Below are positions 60,450 through 64,000 of a stretch of DNA of 64,000 bases, in pieces. Location of the stretch: positions 44,261,670 through 44,325,669 of the forward strand of contig OZ025248.1 in assembly GCA_964019135.1 (NCBI GenBank), read 5' to 3'. Origin of the DNA: Arenicola marina (Eukaryota > Annelida > Polychaeta > Arenicolidae). The translations under genes and the position numbers were made by a program. Numbering within the stretch: position 1 is the stretch's first letter; each line of letters begins with the position of its first letter. The notes beneath the pieces were generated by a model. The model ran no database searches. It saw only the letters and a program-made list of their open reading frames with translations, and was not told where the DNA came from.

Positions 60450-60602
60450 ATGGCCGCTGCACTGCTGACTGCACGGTGTAATTTAGCCAGAATCAAGACT
60501 GGTAGAGCATGTGTCGGATTCAGCACTTTGTCGAAAACCAAACCTCAAGCAACCAAGGTCATACTCAGGAATTTTTTGCCGCAGGCAATTTGTTGGGAAC
60601 AG
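60450..60602 (+). CDS. Possible first coding exon of a mitochondrial-type protein
   Basis: A pyrimidine-rich acceptor (ctattcgcag) at 60393-60402 opens an exon. An in-frame TAA precedes the ATG at 60450, and after 51 codons a strong donor (GAACAG/gtaagc) closes it in phase 0. The leader MAAALLTARCNLARIKTGRA has Arg/Lys, no acidic residues and many Ala/Ser/Thr, as in mitochondrial targeting peptides. I do not recognise the family and found no following exon in the window. It could be a chance ORF with good splice-like borders. Confidence 0.4.
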
Positions 60603-61740
60603 GTAAGCTTAAATCTGCTAGACTCTAGATGAGTTTCATCAATCACTCCTAAGTAATCCATTGTAATTTTAATTTTGCAATACATAACTTCATAAGCCTC
60701 TTCAGTCATTCAGGTAGAGCCTATGGAATGGACTGCTCTTCGTGTTCAAATTTTTCATTTATTTATGCGCAGGCGTGAAAGGTATTTTTTTTTTTTTTGT
60801 AATTGTAGAGAATGGGCTGTTTTTACCAGTATCTGTTTAATCTGTTTTATAATGTATTCAAGTTAGGGTACACCCCCGTCAGGTTGACCGCGGATATGTG
60901 GACTGCAAGGGGGATGGTGGGGTGGCTACCTGTAGGTGGAAGGGGAGTAGAGGCATGGTGGTGGGAGGAGGTGGTACGCATCGTTGGCTGCGTGCAGTGG
61001 AAGGGTGAATTTTAGATATTGTTAAAGGATTACGATTATGCTGTTGTTAGACAATGAAACAGTTGTCACAAAATACATGACTTTCTGAACATTGATTCAC
61101 CCCTTTACCTTAACAATCAGATCAGTATTTGATGGTTCAGTTAACAAATATCAAAGGCGGCATCAGGAGGTGGTTCATAGCATATGACTTTTATGACTGA
61201 TTTTCTCCTTTCATTTAGAGAGTTCCTAACCTATCAATGGTGGTTCCATTTATTGCACTCCCGCCTCAAGTACTTGTATCGGCAAACCTGTAGTAAACAT
61301 TGTCGTAGGAGGAGATTAAAATAAGTAAGCATTAGAATAAGTAATACTAAACCAGCTGCACCTTTTGCATTACTTTGTATTGCATTGATAGAGCTTGTTA
61401 AAGAAAATATTTGGTCCTAATCTTTTATTCTATTGTGATAGCAAAGTTGTTAAACGGCTTAAAAAAACACCAGGCCAATTAATCTATCGATCTTTACTAG
61501 GATATTCCTCCACCCCCACAAACTTGCCCTGGAACATGGCCCACTCTGCAACAAATTTTGTATATTACTTTACTTCCATTCACTCTACAACGATCAAACA
61601 AGTACAAATCAATTGCCCAGTATTATATATATTGCATGATTAGATAGTCAAGTCAATAGTTACCAAGCGATAACCAAGCGAGACAACAAATACGTAAGCG
61701 GCTAAGCCGCTGAACATCGCTAGGTACTGCATTACATTCT
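60603..61740. other. No gene recognised
   Basis: A G-rich, low-similarity open frame at 60812-61015 and an AT-rich frame at 61395-61643 show no family features. Confidence 0.5.
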
Positions 61741-61799
61741 GCTTACCCCACAGCCTCACACTCCACCCCAACCGGTGGTCCAAAAGAACTGCGGTCAAA

Positions 61800-64000
61800 G
61801 CAGGCTGCAGTCATTGAGACCCTAGACCTTCAAGCTTAGGGCAGTCACAACATTTTCCTGGGAGGCTGTTCCAAAGTTCTCCGTTCTCTGGCTGAAGAAG
61901 GTACCTTTGGTCTTTTGTTGGCTGTGGTTTTTTTTTGGCTTGTAGGAGTTGCCCCTGGTTCCTTTGTATTCTGCCATTTTGAACATGGTATTGGGGGCAG
62001 TGAAGAGTTTGTGGACATACTTGTACACATTGACCATGTCTCCTCTATGGCATCAGTAGGCTAAAGTTGGCAGTCTTGGTGGCTCGCCTCTGGATAGATT
62101 TCATCGCGTCTATATGTTTCTGGAGGTATGGTGCCCACACAGCCACTCTGTACTCTATGATTGGTCTCACTAATCCTTTATACAGGCACACCAATTTCTT
62201 GGTCCAGCTATTGATAAGATCAACTTATGATACCAAGCAAGGTGTTTGCTTTGGTTACAGTCTTGTGAATGTGTGTTTCAAAGATCTTTTTGGAGTTTAG
62301 CTCACCTTTAGAGGTTGATGGGCATCGGTCTTGTCCTCATGCATTGTGTAATTATACTCTGGGTGGTGTCTTCCAACTCTCAATATTTCACATTTTCCTG
62401 GGTGGAACTTTAATTGCCAGGTTCGTGACCAATCTTGGAGTCTGTCTATGTCCTCCTGGAGCACTCTGCATTTGTCCTGGCAGTTGACTTGGCAGTATGG
62501 TTTTGTGTCATTCGCGAACAGTTTGATACAGCTTTGTACCACATTTGGCATGTCATTGATATAGAGTACGAAGAGGACTGGCCCCAGGACACTGCCTTGC
62601 AAGATGCCACTTGTGACCTCTGCATGCCCATGGGGAGTAAGTCAGCATTTATCCTCACTCTTTCTTTGCAGCCGAGGAAGAATTGTTGGATCCAAACATG
62701 GATATCTCCTGACAGCGCGTAGCTGTTTAACTTTAATAGGAGATGTTGGTGGGGAACAGAGTCAAAAGCCTTTATGAAATCCATGTATATAGCATCAATG
62801 CATCCTCCCTGGTCTAGAATCTTGGTCCATTCCTCGATGGTCTCTAGCAGTTGGGTCACACATGACCATCCGTTAAGAAAGCTGTGTTGATCTTTTGAGA
62901 AGAGGTTGTTAGCTTCCATATTTCGCATGATGTCATCTCTGGCAAAGGATTCCATTATTTTGCATGCCACTGCTGTCAGGTCTGTAGTTGGCCGCTGAGT
63001 GCCTACTACCATTTTAAAAAATGGGTGATATCTGTCCGGTTTTCCAACCGAAAAAGACATTTAGCATGTTAGCTTTTTCACTGTCTGTTTGTAAAAGGAT
63101 ACCATCACGCTTTCTACCTCCTTGGTGATACATTTTTTCAAGTGTTTTGACTGCTTGGCAGGTAGCATATCTAGCTTGTTTTTTTGTGTATTCAGAGTAG
63201 TCTTGCTTGTGTTTTGTCTCCAGATATTTCTTCCATGTATAGTGTTTCTTCTTAACTTTGGCCAGGGTTTTGGCATCTATTCAAATTGGCTTAAACTTTC
63301 TGCAATTTGCTCGTTTTAGTTTTGGGTATTGCGGTTCCCTGCAGGGCAGTTTCCAGTATATTCAAGGTCTCTTGTATATTTTTTCCTCCCAATTCCTGCT
63401 CAACATACTCCTCATTTTGTCATAGTTTCCCTTGTCGTGTTTGAAATGACTGGCAGTTGGTGGTGGTTGGGCAATAGTGCATTTATATTGAAATAATAAC
63501 ATCAGATGATCGCTTGCCCCCAAGTCGGTACCATAGACCAGGGCCGAACTATTTGGCCCCCGGCGTTCGAACTTACGGACCCAGGTCGCTCACCATGCCT
63601 TCCTCATTTGAATATATGAGGTCCAGCAAGTTTGGTGTTTGGTTTAGTCTATATCTTGTTGGCTCTTTCACATGTTATAAGAAAGGCATCTTGGCTGCTC
63701 TCCAGAAAGGTAAAAGGGAAATTATCTGTATCCGAGTCACATGCATTTATCATTTTTCCAATCGTTCTCTGGTTGGTTAAAATCTCCCATTATAAGCAGA
63801 GGTGATTTATTTGTTTCTCCAATAGCCTCCATGAGTTTGTTGATCTTCTCGTTATTTTCATCCTTGCTGTTGGGGCTCCTATATATACATCCAATCACTA
63901 ATGTTTCATTTTCCTTGCACGGTAGCTTGATCTTTACCCATATTGACACGTTGAACCCTATTTGGTCATTGATGTCGCAGTGTGCTGCTTTCATTGACTG
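61800..64000 (-). mobile_element. Decayed CR1-like LINE, running off the right edge
   Basis: Minus-strand pieces in family order. Endonuclease: VIGCIYRSPNSKDENN then LLIMGDFN (63994-63737). Linker with WRQNTSKTTLNTQ (63276-63061). Reverse transcriptase: GCIDAIYMDFIKAFDSVPHQ (about 62815-62730), then QGSVLGPVLFVLYINDMPNV (62600-62540) and FANDTKPY where FADDTK is expected. C-terminal piece: NTMFKMAEYKGTRGNSYK then FFSQRTENF (62000-61870). Frameshifts between pieces and the changed catalytic Asp mean it is dead. Confidence 0.88.

Overview
This is a gene-poor, repeat-dense piece of an animal (metazoan) nuclear genome. Introns with GT-AG borders, LINE, MULE, DIRS-like and MITE elements and tRNA-derived SINE heads all point that way. 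The mix of element families suggests a marine invertebrate, possibly a mollusc or other lophotrochozoan. That is an inference from family resemblance, not a species identification.

Two real protein-coding genes can be rebuilt exon by exon. At the left edge, on the minus strand, is S-adenosylmethionine decarboxylase (AMD1, polyamine synthesis): eleven coding exons from the start codon at 4618 to the window edge, with all the catalytic residues checked present. At 47.6-58.0 kb, on the plus strand, is EME1, the non-catalytic partner of the MUS81 structure-specific endonuclease: ten exons down to the stop codon at 58025. Its N-terminal part is incomplete. A third candidate is one first exon at 60.45 kb that would encode a mitochondrial-type leader. 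The genes show no functional link and are separated by repeats.

The middle (7-52 kb) is a chain of more than a dozen unrelated tandem arrays with periods of about 18, 38, 29, 43, 13, 41, 22, 30, 20, 35, 36, 26, 46, 42 and 34 bp. The largest are a 43-bp array (11.9-15.4 kb, continuing at 19.2 kb) and a 35/36-bp array (31.6-34.3 kb). They create long open frames in several phases that are almost certainly not genes. An apparently intact single-ORF LINE (15381-19199) sits inside the 43-bp array, flanked by an 8-bp target duplication. Other mobile DNA: a decayed DIRS/Ngaro-like reverse transcriptase (22.8-23.6 kb), two adjacent MULE-type elements with long terminal inverted repeats (40.8-44.6 kb), a decayed I/Nimb-like LINE inside an EME1 intron plus an internally deleted relative at 45.5 kb, a decayed CR1-like LINE at the right edge, three MITE-like foldback elements and two SINE heads.

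The observation I rate highest is in EME1. The intron after the exon ending at 49580 holds about fifty 34-bp repeats, and each carries a copy of the exon end plus its 5' splice site. The real donor is thus followed by a ladder of decoy donors. Other notable structures are a MITE with a minisatellite between its inverted repeats, perfect 48-bp and 44-bp palindromes, and a 35-bp array that grades into a 36-bp one.
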